The notes beneath the pieces are model-generated. The model saw only the letters and a list, made by a program, of their open reading frames with translations. It made no database searches and was not told where the DNA came from. The translations under genes were made by a program, and so were the position numbers. This document shows, piece after piece, positions 44,647 to 55,287 of a stretch of DNA of 64,000 bases (its first letter is position 1; the number at the start of each line of letters is the position of its first letter). The stretch comes from Clonostachys chloroleuca (lineage: Eukaryota; Ascomycota; Sordariomycetes; Hypocreales; Bionectriaceae), in assembly GCA_037952775.1 (NCBI GenBank), contig JBANAY010000003.1, forward strand, positions 22,940,001 through 23,004,000. The letters are read 5' to 3'.

Positions 44647-46812
44647 ACGTGTCCATTATTCTAAGGTGAGTTTAAATTTTGGGTAAGGTATGGATCAATT
44701 ATGCAATCTAATTGGAAAGTAATGATGTCGAATTTACGATGCCTGGACAACACCTTGCCATCATCGTAGTCGAAATGCTGTGGTGGAATGAAGGTGCTTA
44801 GAGAGGGTTTAGCATCTCACAGTCACAAACCCAGATATTGGCCTGTAGAGTGGGATCACCCAAAGAATTGAAAGAATAGAGAATCCTGAACGTATAATCT
44901 GTCGGAAATTCAATCTCAAACCATCGCTCCTCGCAGCCTCCCGCGGTATACTGGTGGAAAAATGATGTTAGTGTAGGGTAAGCAGGTGACTCCGTATTGA
45001 ACGTCCGCTTATATAATCAGAAATTTTGTTGAAGCCGAGGCAAAGGCGCGATTACAATTTCGTCAATCCCTCTCAAGCGACATATGTTGTCGCGTCGACA
45101 ATCGACAATCGAGCCTCACATGGGTGCAAACCTGATGAAGATGCGCTTCCGAGCGCGAGGCACACATTCCCTTTCCCCTGAATAACCTGGGGCATCCGGT
45201 GTCTCCGAACCCGTTTCGGCCCAGCGTAGCAACCAGGTTCCACCCTTCTTGACGAATTCGATTCGAAACGAGCGAACGAGCATCGATTCAGCGAGCTATA
45301 ACCCCCTCCGAATATTGTCCACGGTCCCGGCCAGCTACACGAGCGTAGTAACGGCAAAGGCGTGTGCATCTCTAGTCGCTCGGAAGCAACTGGAGGCCAA
45401 CCCCAGATGCTGCTATGCCGTATGCTTTTCGACCGACAATCGAGACGTTCCGAGTGTGATACCTATAAAACCGTTAGGATACGAATGTAAAGTGTACCTA
45501 AGCGTAGTTGTGGAGCCCGATAAATTGGGATTCCAATGCATGGCGTGCTTCTGGGGAGTTGTAGATGACCTACACCTAGAAGAAGTGCTCGACCTTTGGA
45601 TCTCCATTAGCCTAGTAGTGCCTGGGGTGCTAAACGTGTAGCATATGACGAATCATAAGCCCACCGTCAGATGTAGAAATGGGCAACTAGATCATGGTTC
45701 CCTTCCTCCCTAAGCTTGCTTCCTAAAGATGTATCCAAGCTCCTAAACCTCCTAATTCTTTGAAGCTTGTAATCCCACTGGCCTTTTCTGATTTGACTTA
45801 ATTTTGTGGATAGAAATTCTCATTCGAAAGTGTGATTAGCTACAAATATTTTACATTATTAGCGGGTTTGTCAATTTTCAAATAGCAGATGCAGGCGGGT
45901 TGATACTCGAGCTTATTCTAGGTCTAGCGAAAACCTATCGTTCATCGACTCTGCTCATGTTTAGCCCCAGACTGATTCCAACAGATATAGAGCTCTAGTG
46001 AATGTATATTGACATGGTTAGTTGTAGCCTTGTGAAGAGTATCCTTATAGAGTAAGATGTTGCAAGGGATATAGGAACTCTATCATAATGAAGAAGAAAG
46101 CAGCCATCTTAAGAAAGTAAAAGGATGAGGGATGTTTTTTTTACTACTTGAAGCTATCTATTTGGGTTTTATGTAGACTTGAAAAGACATTATCGTGCCT
46201 GTCTCTTTAGGAGCTGTATGCGATCTTTTGTTAGTCCAGAACCGAGTGAGTTTCTGCACCTGTTTGATGGCATTTGTTAATTCGATTAAAATTATACTTG
46301 GTTCATACTATGATATTCAATATTTTCGATTGCTTATCAAGACTGTTCGTCGCAATGTATTTCTCAAACCAGTTATTTCCCAAGCCAGCTATCGTTTCTC
46401 TTATCGGACCGACATTTTAGTGTTAAGCTTCAATAAGTGGTATCATAAGGCCATTCAAAAGATTCTTATATCATCTATCATAGTTCGAAATGGATCACTC
46501 TGCTGCGTGGATCCTCCCTAACCCTAAAGCTCACGACTCGTCTATAGAATATTTTGAAATCCAAATCAAGAGTAGGTAATACTAGATGGCGATGGCGCTC
46601 ACTTTTGGAGCGATTCCTACATGCTACAATGCATGAACTGGGCAAACTGGAGACCGAGAATCACTGACTTGTGCGAGAGATATTATTTGTTGATTAGCGA
46701 TTACTAGGTTTTGCCGTGCCCCTCATCACGAGGTCACCAGGACCGTAAAATTGAGTTTCACAGGATGCAGGAGAAAAAAAAACACATGACTTTGAATTTA
46801 AATTCAATCATT
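44647..46812. other. Long AT-rich gap with orphan open frames
   Basis: 2.2 kb. An orphan frame on the minus strand at 44798..45016 reads 72 codons without an ATG and ends CEMLNPL; it looks protein-like (AGGCEERWFEIEFPTDYT) but has no identifiable partner exon. A 130-codon frame at 45249..45641 has no motif. No transposon ends, RNA gene or tandem repeat was recognised. Confidence 0.4.
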
Positions 46813-47682
46813 CTACAATATTAGCAACGCGCCCGCGACTGATAATAACACAGCACAGGTCCCCGCGGCCGAGGGCGGGATGACGGCCGCCACGCCGCCC
46901 GTGTCGCTGCTCGAGCTCGACGTCGACGACGGCGAGGCCGAGCTGGTGGTGCTCGTCTCCGTGCCGTCGCCGTCGGTCGTGCTGTTGATCTCCTTGAGCG
47001 AGGGACACCCCTTGGTGTCCCCTACCCCCGTGATGTTGGCCTTGACGCAGGCCCAGGAGCTGGCGGACAGCTTCGCCTGGCAGGGGTCGGGCAGGGACGA
47101 CTTGGTGATCTTGATGTAGGGGCACGAGGCCATGATGTCGTTGCTGGGCTCGGCGGCCTCTATGGTGACCTGGGACTGGCCGGTGGGGCAGTCCTTGGTG
47201 AGGTCGAGCTGGGCCCCGTCGTCGGCGAGGGTGAAGCCGATGGAGCCGTTGGCGATGCTGGCCGCGGGGTCGATGGTGATCTGGACGTCCTGCTCGCGGC
47301 ACGACCGCATGCTCCAGTGCCAGCTGAAGAGGTAGGGGCCGCTGGGGAGGCTGGTCGTGTTGCCCGCGCTGTCGGCGGGGTACCAGATGTTGTTGGTGGC
47401 GTTGATGGGCTTGTGGGTGGACGCATCCTCCTTGATGGAGCCCGAGGCGAGGGCCTGCTTGGGCTTGGAGTTGCTGCCGATGGGGGCGATCTCCCAGTTG
47501 ATGGTGAAGCCGTACTGGAAGGCGACGGCGGCGTTGTGCAGGGCGAAGACGACGGGGAAATCGGTCTCATTCTTGTAGGTGCTGTTGCCGGGGAAGGCAA
47601 CGTCGAGAGTGATATTCCAGTTGGCCATGGAGCCGCCCCAGGCGGAGCCAGCCGCCAGGAGGACCAGCGCTGGTAGCCTCAT
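46813..47682 (-). CDS. GPI-anchored DUF7136-type cell-surface protein
   Basis: A single exon of 289 residues, very GC-rich. The start at 47682 puts a signal peptide (RLPALVLLAAGSAWGG) at the N-terminus. The body fits the fungal DUF7136 family: WNITLDVAFPGNSTY, FPVVFALHNAAVAFQYGFTI, SWHWSMRSC and CPYIKITKSSLPDPC, with several Cys and N-glycosylation sequons. A Ser/Thr-rich region (ETSTTSSASPSSTSSSSSD) is followed by a hydrophobic C-terminal tail ending VLLSVAGALLIL, the usual GPI-attachment signal. It is probably exported and tied to the plasma membrane or wall. The function of the family is unknown to me. Confidence 0.82.
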   Translation of the reverse strand: MRLPALVLLAAGSAWGGSMANWNITLDVAFPGNSTYKNETDFPVVFALHNAAVAFQYGFTINWEIAPIGSNSKPKQALASGSIKEDASTHKPINATNNIWYPADSAGNTTSLPSGPYLFSWHWSMRSCREQDVQITIDPAASIANGSIGFTLADDGAQLDLTKDCPTGQSQVTIEAAEPSNDIMASCPYIKITKSSLPDPCQAKLSASSWACVKANITGVGDTKGCPSLKEINSTTDGDGTETSTTSSASPSSTSSSSSDTGGVAAVIPPSAAGTCAVLLSVAGALLIL

Positions 47683-50381
47683 CTGGGATGGGGATAAGTG
47701 ATGTGAGATGAGTGAGGGTTTGGGGGTGCTGCACGCGCGCGCCGGCTGCGTGGGCGGAAAGTGCGGATCTGGAGGGCCTGTTCGCTCCGTCACCGAGGGT
47801 CACTTGTCTCTTCTCCTCTCGTCGCTCTCTCTCTCTGTGGCTGTATCTCCGCCGTTGGTGCTGTGCTGCCTCAGATGACCGTTTGGCCCAGTTTCACCCC
47901 GATTGAGGGTCACGTGACCAGGCGTTTGATGGGTGAGCTGGAGCGAGGATTGTCTCAAAAAAGAAAGAGACAAAAGCCGCAGGGGTTGATGCGACGGATT
48001 AATGGATTGAGTGCTGAAGCGCCGGGAAATAGGGGAGAATGCGCTGGCGGATGCGCTCCTCTCAGCTGAGCTCAGGCGCTGGTGCTAGTGGTTGTGGTTG
48101 GTGGAAGTGCGCTGTGGGTTTGGAGGTGGCGGCTGATTCAGCGGCCCAATTCGCAGACGCGACTGGCGATGGGATGGATGGTGGTGGCGAATTTGCAGTG
48201 CGCTCCCCCTCAGCCGTTTTCGGTCTCGCAGTCTGTCTGGGATCGGTGTCTGTCCGTCCTGACGGTCCTGTGCTTGCTGTCCGGTTCAGCGTCTCCGGCG
48301 CGCTGGATCTGATGCGTCGCTGCAGTGTCCGATCCGCGATCGTGGCTGTGCCTGTCTGCCTTTGCGGGTGCCTCGAGGGTCGTAGTGAGTGGGAGGGAAT
48401 GGGTTGGCTGCCGTAGTGTGCACAGGATCGCTCCAGTATTTGATTTATTATTAGGGGGACTGTTCGCCCAGCTGCCCAGGGCCGCATAAATAATTTGCAT
48501 GGTGGTGAGGAGCGGGCCGCGTAAGACGTACGTATGTACTTCGATCTTGGTGGAGATTTGGTGGCCCACGAGGTAGCACGCCAAGCGAGACAAAACGAGA
48601 CAAACGCCAGAATTCAGAATGCCTTCAAGCCGCTGGCTTTCTTGGCTGGTGGCCCTGCATGACGTACGGACCAGCTTGGCCCGCGGCGGTTTAATCTCTG
48701 CGGTGTCTCCCATGCATTCCCGTCAGCAGTCAAGGCCTTGTCTCCTCGTTCCTCCTCAAACCTCCCAGCAGCATCGCAACGCCAAGTGCTGCCAATGCAT
48801 CGGCAATCCATGCGTCTAGCCTGTCTATACGCTCGCTATAGCCTATAGCCGTAGCCGTTGGCGTCTTGCGTCTGTGCCACCCTCGGCTTGCGACTCGTGG
48901 AGGCGGCCGACCAGCTCATCATCTCATCCGTCGCCCCGTATCAACGCCCTATTTCTTCTCTTCATGGACACAGGACTACGTATGCGCAATATCGCCAATC
49001 TGCACATCTACCACCTACGAAACGGACGACGGCCCTTGATGTACGCTCTCCTCCGTGGCACTGTGCCCGGCGACCAGCAGGCGCTGGCCGTTTCAACGGC
49101 GAATCCCCTCTCCAGGTCTGGACTCTTGGGATTTAGGGAAACCGGCAAGATCGGGTGAGCGATGCCGACGCCAGCAAAGTATCGTCGGGAGTGCGGCACG
49201 CTCCAATTACTCGCGTATAGCGCCCTCTATGGGAAGCTGTCTGGTCTGGACAATCGCTTGACCCTGAGCAGCCAAGGATGGGTACTCGGTTCTCAATGAT
49301 GTGATCAAACGCCGCGACAGTTCGTGATCTGATGCCCAGCTGGATTACCACCCCCAGCACCGCCAAGCTCCTAATCAAACGCATCCCTTCTCCCACTGGC
49401 CAAAGTCACATGTTCCAGCTCCCATTGTCCTTGGCTATTGTCCGCTATTGTCCACCTCTGGAGAATTGCCGGGCCGCGTCATCACCCCGAGCACCCAACT
49501 TTAGCACACCACTTGGCAGACCGGGATGGGCGTACATGTGTGTAGGGAGAGGGAGAAACCAGAATGCATGCGCTCAAACAGATGCGTGACAAGTACCTGC
49601 CAGCCCTGTCGCAGACGGAAGCAACATAATTGCGTAGGGCGGTCAGCGACTGACGGGCCACCCATCAATCGGACATTCGTATTGATTGATATGGTTCTTC
49701 ACCGTCAACCAGGTTGAGGGCTTGGCCTTGGCACGTAATACCAATCGAAATTGCATTATAGGGCTGAGGCTAACTGACACTACCTGGACCCTGGCTCCAT
49801 CGCGGGCGCCTCGGGACCGGCAGAATTAGGTGAGACTTCGGTGAACTGCGAATTAGTAGGAGAGGAAGATTGAAATCAGCCCCTCGAATCGTAAGAAGTC
49901 AATTGACCAATTGGTGACGCTCCTACGCTTCAACGGTCGCAGATCGCAAGGCGCTTTGGCTATCAGGTGTTGTAAAGAAATCAATATGAAACGTTTGCTA
50001 TCATTAGGTATCATTATCATTATTCATACATGCATCGTTAATTCTTCTTCGGCGCAGGCCCAATATCTCGACCGTCCTCTTGCGATGGCCTCTCCTCTTA
50101 CGTGGCGTCGTCATTAAAGGTTGTCAGGTGCACCCTCCTTGCTGGGGCTTTCCTTCTGGCAGTTGAAGTTGGTCGTTGAAATTCGTGCCGTGAAAATGTC
50201 CCTGCTGGTTTGGTGCTCGGCTTGGACCTGCGAAGGACTGGGTTGTTGTCCTGGGCTGTCCCCTCCGCTTTGAATGAGTCGCGAGAAGCACCGCCGTGAG
50301 CGTTATTGCCTTCAGCTAGGCGGTTTGTGCGAGGGGTGCCATCATCAGCATAGCATGGTCGTGACTCGCCGGGCAGGTGCT
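47683..50381. other. GC-rich gap without a supported gene
   Basis: 2.7 kb between two minus-strand genes. A CT-rich microsatellite-like patch lies at about 47813..47836 (TCTCTCTCTCTCTG). Many short frames overlap on both strands, as expected in GC-rich DNA, and none has a recognisable motif. It probably holds a long upstream region for the DUF7136 gene. Confidence 0.4.
47908..47919. promoter_or_regulatory. 12-bp CACGTG palindrome upstream of the DUF7136 gene
   Basis: GGTCACGTGACC is a perfect 12-bp palindrome centred on an E-box, about 225 bp before the start codon. bHLH factors of the Cbf1/Pho4 type prefer such sites. Its role is inferred. Confidence 0.4.
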
Positions 50382-50960
50382 CTACTTGCCCCTCCATTTG
50401 AGCGGCGGCTTGTTCTCCTCCTCCGGCTCCTCGTGAGCCCATTTCATCTCAGGCTCGCTGTATCGTTTCTTGTCCCCGAGGTTCTTCTCAATCCAGATAT
50501 GCTTGACGCTTGCGTACGCCTGCTCTGCCAATTCGGGTCCCTCTTTGTCTGGGTGTTCGATGACACCAATTGTCTCCCCAACGCCTTGTTCCAACCATTC
50601 ATTCTTGATATTGTTTTCGGCATTTGCCAGAGAACTGTGTATTTCGAGGTCGTAAGGGAACGTCGTGGGTAGGCCGTCGCGCCATGCAGCGCTATACTGA
50701 TTGGCAAGCAGGTGGCTCTCGCGAATTGGAAAGATATCGGACGGGCTACTTGGTTTTCCATCATTGACGGTCGTGGGCGGGCACAGTGGATCGATAGCTG
50801 GGGAGTAGGGTCGTACGCGAGCGGTAGCGGGAGGGATCTTATCGCCTTTGGGAGGCTGGTCGGTCGGTTCGCCCAGAAATACCGGATCTCGTGGCGGCGG
50901 CAGAACGGATTTGGTGGGAAGAGCAGCAAGTCGTGAATGGCTGTTCGAATGAGAGGCCAT
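50382..50960 (-). CDS. Conserved-looking hypothetical protein
   Basis: A single-exon frame of 192 residues starting MASHSNSHSRLAALP; an upstream in-frame start would add 26 residues. It is proline-rich in the first half (PPPRDPVFLGEPTDQPPKGD) and charged in the second (EEPEEENKPPLKWRGK), with no signal peptide, membrane segment or Cys pairs. FPYDLEIHSSLANAENNIKN and WLEQGVGETIGVI look like ordered segments. I do not recognise a family. The region just upstream (51030..51130) is purine-rich with GA repeats, a typical fungal promoter composition. Confidence 0.55.
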   Translation of the reverse strand: MASHSNSHSRLAALPTKSVLPPPRDPVFLGEPTDQPPKGDKIPPATARVRPYSPAIDPLCPPTTVNDGKPSSPSDIFPIRESHLLANQYSAAWRDGLPTTFPYDLEIHSSLANAENNIKNEWLEQGVGETIGVIEHPDKEGPELAEQAYASVKHIWIEKNLGDKKRYSEPEMKWAHEEPEEENKPPLKWRGK

Positions 50961-52975
50961 TGTGGGCGGAGAGGGGCAGAAGTTTTGCTTGAGGTTTCTT
51001 GTGGCTAGCGACCGGGCGAGGCCTCGAGCGAGAGACAAAAGTAGAGAGACATTGAAAGAAGTTCAGAGCGAAAGAAAGAAGAGCAGAGGAGAGAAGAGAG
51101 GGTGGAGGGCGCGAGGAGGGAGAACGAACGTAGGTGAGAGTTGGGTGAGCAGGCGAAAATGAGTTTCTCCAAACGCGCTGGTGCAAATAACTGCCAGTGC
51201 TGATTAGGTGATGATGTAATGGAGTGGTAGAGGCACTACCGCCGGGGTCTAGGGGTCTTGGCCCCTAAAAACCCTGCCCGTGAGCGGCAAAGCGGGTCCT
51301 CCTACAATTGAAACCAACTCTGGGGAGATGTGCCATATTGAATTGGATTTCACCCACATGCCTTCATTGCGTACCTAGATGAGCTCCGAATCCAACGCTG
51401 TTCGGTAGAACCATGTGCGCTGTCCCATTACTAAGGATCCTTCGCGGCTCTGCCCGTGGACTTCTTGTACGTGAAATGGGTGAATAGCATCCACTGTGTA
51501 CCATGCATAATTTGGTCATCTTCTGTGACACCGACGCGTCAATGGTCGACTGCAGACGAATTTTCCCCAAGAAAGGGAGTTTATTTCCAAAAAATATATA
51601 CTTGGTTACTCGTCGTAACTGTAGCAGTAGTGCTGTATATGGATAGGTTCCTCCCCAAGCCCAACGATGGTGGTGCTCTTTCTATCATAGATTCAACACC
51701 CAAGATCCCGCTTGTGGAACAGTATCTCCCTGGGATCGTTGATCAACTCATTGACTACAAGACTCGGAGTGTCAAGCACAAGGTTCCACCTGACAGTGTG
51801 GGTGTTCCCATAGAAACCCAATGGACCACATTGAACAAGTGCTGAAGCCCCAGACAGAGTTACAATGCCTATGACTGGGATATGGATAAAGGTGACAGCA
51901 ACGGACCTGATCGGAGTTGATCGATTCCCATGTTGGCTTGGGGCCGGGCTCCATGCTGCGCAGATGTAGGATAAATGGAGCGCTGGGGAACAAAGATACA
52001 GTTGGAAATGATCTCAGGTAACCCCGAGAAGCGTGATTTCCATGTAGGGTAGGAGATTTGGTTGTGTTGGGGAATGTCAAGCCCGTTGTCCGAGTTGTGG
52101 ACTTGGATGACTGAAGCGAGAGAACTGCGACTAGGTCTATACTGGAAAAGGTTGCCTCGGAAAGTTCATATTTAGGATACTATGATAGGTACCCTTCTAA
52201 ACTGGACAAGGAGTGGTTCCCTTGTCTATCATCTCTGAACTCGGTAGGCTAATGGAGTCACAACTTGATAGTAAATGTGATCTCTTGAAAACTAAGAGAT
52301 TGCGTCATTACGTGCACCCGAGTAGCGGTGAATAATGTGATGAGTTGTGGGACGAGATTGTTCATGCTCATATTTGAAAGTCTATATTTAGTGAATCCAA
52401 GGCTTAGCAGACGACTACTAGGAACATATGGTGCCCGGTATGTTAAACCGCTCCTTTCCTTGGGACCGTGTGGTGCGAAGCCGGCGGCATGAAGGATTTA
52501 GAGGTTGTTCTAGAGAATAAAGTTATAGCGGCATACGAATTAGTCGGGTGTTGACGAATAGAGTTGGATCTCCATTGACGCATGGCCAAAGCTTGCTTCC
52601 ATGTAGTAAATAAACATTAGATCGCATTTAACAAGAAATGGATGATGCTCCGCTTTCGCTCTGGTGTGAATCATCCTTAAATCCGTGTCCCCGCCCTTTG
52701 AGTCAACTAACGGGTGATGCAACCTCATCTATACCTTGCGAATTCATTCAGGGACTATATCTTGCTTACCATTAAAAGCCCAGGTTGCCCAATTCCAAGG
52801 CATTGCTGAACCCTACCCATCCTCAACACAGAGAGAAGAAACCGAGCACGCGGGATTTAAGTCGTGAGCTTCTTACTGTCCGCAGTTCCTTCTGAGCAAA
52901 TTAAGACAAAGTCTGGCAGATATTCCAACAATCATTGAACAGAATAGGTTTGAAGCAGTTAAACTTATTATCAAA
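50961..52975. other. Long gap with one possible small gene
   Basis: 2 kb between the hypothetical gene and the PhzF-like gene. It contains a GA-rich tract (51030..51130) and the weak frame at 51456..51845 described separately. Nothing else supportable was found. Confidence 0.4.
51456..51845 (+). CDS. Possible UstYa/DUF3328-like fragment
   Basis: A 129-codon frame with a membrane-like segment (TWLLVVTVAVVLYMDRFL), then EQYLPGIVDQLIDYKTRS and a Pro-rich end, VPPDSVGVPIETQWTTLNKC. The layout (one helix, then Y-x-P...Y, then P-x-W-x-x-L) recalls the start of UstYa-like (DUF3328) proteins. However, the HxxHC catalytic motifs of the family are absent downstream. It may be a relic, a first exon of a poorly resolved gene, or chance. 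I place little weight on it. Confidence 0.25.
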   Translation: MDFLYVKWVNSIHCVPCIIWSSSVTPTRQWSTADEFSPRKGVYFQKIYTWLLVVTVAVVLYMDRFLPKPNDGGALSIIDSTPKIPLVEQYLPGIVDQLIDYKTRSVKHKVPPDSVGVPIETQWTTLNKC

Positions 52976-53921
52976 ATGGCAACTCAAACGGAACTCCCCT
53001 TTGTCACACTAGATGTCTTTACATCTACACGGTTCAAGGGCAACCCACTGGCCGTCGTCACAATTCCTGCTGGCACGAAGCCATACCCGACACAAGAACA
53101 GAAGCAGACCATTGCACGCGAGTTCAACCTCAGCGAGACAGTCTTCATCCATGAGGAGCACCCTGACGTCGACCCCAAGGACAAGTCCACCCGTCGCATT
53201 GACATCTTCATCACCACTGCCGAGCTTCCATTCGCCGGCCATCCAACCATCGGCGCCGCCGTCTCCCTCCTGGATAAAGGTATCACTACACTCATCACAA
53301 AGGCCGGCCCTATCCCCCTCCAGCAGCCGGAACCAAACACTATCCAGGCCGCCATCCCCTTCAATGTCCATCTTCACAAGAAGACGCTCAGTGTCCTCTC
53401 AGCTGACCAACCCAACTCCTTCGCTCCCGGGGATCTTTCCGTGGTCCCTGAAATCCAAGCTGCTGAACTCGCCGCCCCCATTTTCAGCATCGTCAACGGA
53501 ATGGCCTTCATTCTCATCGAGCTCCCCACCGTCGAGCTTCTCTCCAAGGTGACCGGCAGCGCCACCTCGTTCCCCGTGGACCAGACTCTCGACCCAGGCT
53601 GGCGGGGGATTCCTCGGGCGCTACTACTTCGTGCGCGTCAGCCAAGCGCCTGGCACCGTGGCCATCCGCTCGCGCATGATCGAGAAGAGCTTCGAGGATC
53701 CCGCTACCGGGAGCGCGGCCTGCGCTCTCTCGTCGTACCTTACCCTTGCCGCGGGGGATACGGAGCCTAATCGGACAGTTCGGTATGAGATCACGCAGGG
53801 AGTCGAGATTGATCGTGAGAGCAACATTCTTGTCACTATCGGTACCAAGGAGGGGAAGATTGACCAGGTTAGTTTGGCCGGGACGGCTGTTCAGGTCATG
53901 CGAGGACATGTGACTCTCTGA
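52976..53921 (+). CDS. PhzF-like isomerase/epimerase, one apparent frameshift
   Basis: Starts AAAATGGC at 52976. Residues 10-100 match the PhzF family: VTLDVFTSTRFKGNPLAVV, EFNLSETVFI with the catalytic Glu, RIDIFITTAELPFAGHPT. The second half continues with IFSIVNGMAFIL and then, one frame over, FLGRYYFVRV, EDPATGSAACALSSYL and a normal end at 53921. The switch lies at the G run 53604..53608, where removing one G gives LDPGWRGFLGRYYF and a full protein of 314 residues, the usual size for the family. The fold is a diaminopimelate-epimerase-like dimer found in isomerases of diverse pathways. Without the correction the second half is lost. Confidence 0.82.
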
Positions 53922-54438
53922 GCAGTCTTGGGATTGAATCGAAGGGAAATAGATAAAATTTGCTTGCTCGTCGTTCCATTGTATGCTTGGATCTAAGGGC
54001 ATGGATCGAGCGGAAAAAGAAATTCACAGTATAGGCTACTCCATGGTCAATTAATTTAGGACTCGTTGGTTGATTGAAGTACGGAGTACGTGCGCAACAA
54101 TTGCGATGCGGTTATTGTATGTGTTGTGTTGACGCGGATTTAGTCGCGAGAGCATGAGTGATTTCCATTCCAATCATCTCCGACGAATAATCGACAGTGA
54201 AAATACCATCATGTCAATTGGAATAGATTGTTGACATAGACTTCCACTAACATAGGCATGTCAAGGCTTTCAATTTTATTGATTGTATTGGCGCACCAGC
54301 AGGATCGGGCGACGATGTCCTAATGAGCGGGGGCTCGGGTTGATGTTATGGCGAGGCGGGCTTAAAATCAATCGACCTGCGCTCTAACCATGAATCTTTC
54401 AAGTCACTCTACTAATACATTCATTTCTTACAGGCGCA
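53922..54438. other. Intergenic, splice-like signals near the end
   Basis: 517 bp. At 54410..54434 a perfect branch-like TACTAAT is followed by TTTCTTACAG, 5 bases before the hydrolase ATG, hinting at an intron in the 5' UTR or an upstream exon. No donor was fixed. Confidence 0.35.
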
Positions 54439-55287
54439 ATGTCAGAAGTAAAGATACTCGGCGCCGACCAGAGCTGGCCATTGTGGGAGGAGAGCTCGCT
54501 TGAAGGAGCCTTTGAGCTGGATCTTCCTGGAGGTGTCATAGGCAATGGTGTTGTTACAAAAGTCGACCGGCCTTTTCTGTTTGGCTACACCCCGGTGAAA
54601 AGCAATGGTCGCGGCGTGCTGATTCTCGGAGGCGGGGGCTACGTTCAGCTCATGGTCGGCCGAGAGGGTGTCGCGGTTGCGAAATGGCTCAACAGCCTGG
54701 GGTTCCACGCCTTTGTTCTTGTCCACCGGTTCCCGAATTCCCAGGCGGGTGTTCAAGCGCCCCTCGACGATGCTAGGCGAGCGTGCAAGCTCATAAAGGA
54801 AAGTGGTCTCGCGCCCAAGGGACTGGGGATCTGCGGTCTATCCTCTGGCGGCCATCTGGGTGCAGCCCTCCTTGCTGAGTATCCTCAAGCATGGGTCTCC
54901 CCGGACCCAGGTTCTGTGGGAGCCCAGTTTGCCATTATCGGGTATGGCCCAATCTCGACCAACGCCGTGGGTCGGCAGATCGTGGCGGACAAGCCGCCGC
55001 TTCCGCCAGCAGAGAAGCAAGCGTTTTATGATGCAGTGCAGCCCGATGTTCAACTGGAATCGCCGGCCATTCCGTCCTTCATCGTCTACTCCAACAACGA
55101 TCCGGTTGTGCCAGTCGTCAACGCGTATCGGTTGGCCGAGGGCATAACGAAGAGCGGGGGGTCTGTCGAGCTTCACATATTTGCGGATGCGCCTCACGGC
55201 TTTGGGATTGACACAAAGGACCTGCCCGTTTCCAGCTGGCCGTCGATGTGTGAAGCATGGCTGAGGCAGCATGGGTGGATTGGATAG
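54439..55287 (+). CDS. Alpha/beta hydrolase, esterase-like
   Basis: An intronless 282-residue frame. The fold is read from the oxyanion region LILGGGGYVQL, the nucleophile elbow GLSSGGHLGA (G-x-S-x-G, near residue 135), the acid NDPVVPV (about 215) and the catalytic His in APHGFG (about 248), all in order. This fits small esterases/acetyl-esterases with a GGGG oxyanion loop similar to bacterial acetylxylan-esterase-type enzymes. No signal peptide is present, so the enzyme should be intracellular. It is 517 bp downstream of the PhzF-like gene and on the same strand, so both could serve one catabolic or biosynthetic route; this is speculation. Confidence 0.85.
   Translation: MSEVKILGADQSWPLWEESSLEGAFELDLPGGVIGNGVVTKVDRPFLFGYTPVKSNGRGVLILGGGGYVQLMVGREGVAVAKWLNSLGFHAFVLVHRFPNSQAGVQAPLDDARRACKLIKESGLAPKGLGICGLSSGGHLGAALLAEYPQAWVSPDPGSVGAQFAIIGYGPISTNAVGRQIVADKPPLPPAEKQAFYDAVQPDVQLESPAIPSFIVYSNNDPVVPVVNAYRLAEGITKSGGSVELHIFADAPHGFGIDTKDLPVSSWPSMCEAWLRQHGWIG

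Noticed and set aside
45249..45641. 130-codon frame in the AT-rich gap
   Set aside because: No motif, no start context and no splice partner.
47160..47600. Ser/Pro/Thr-rich frames overlapping the DUF7136 gene
   Set aside because: High GC creates open frames on both strands; only one has a signal peptide and GPI tail.
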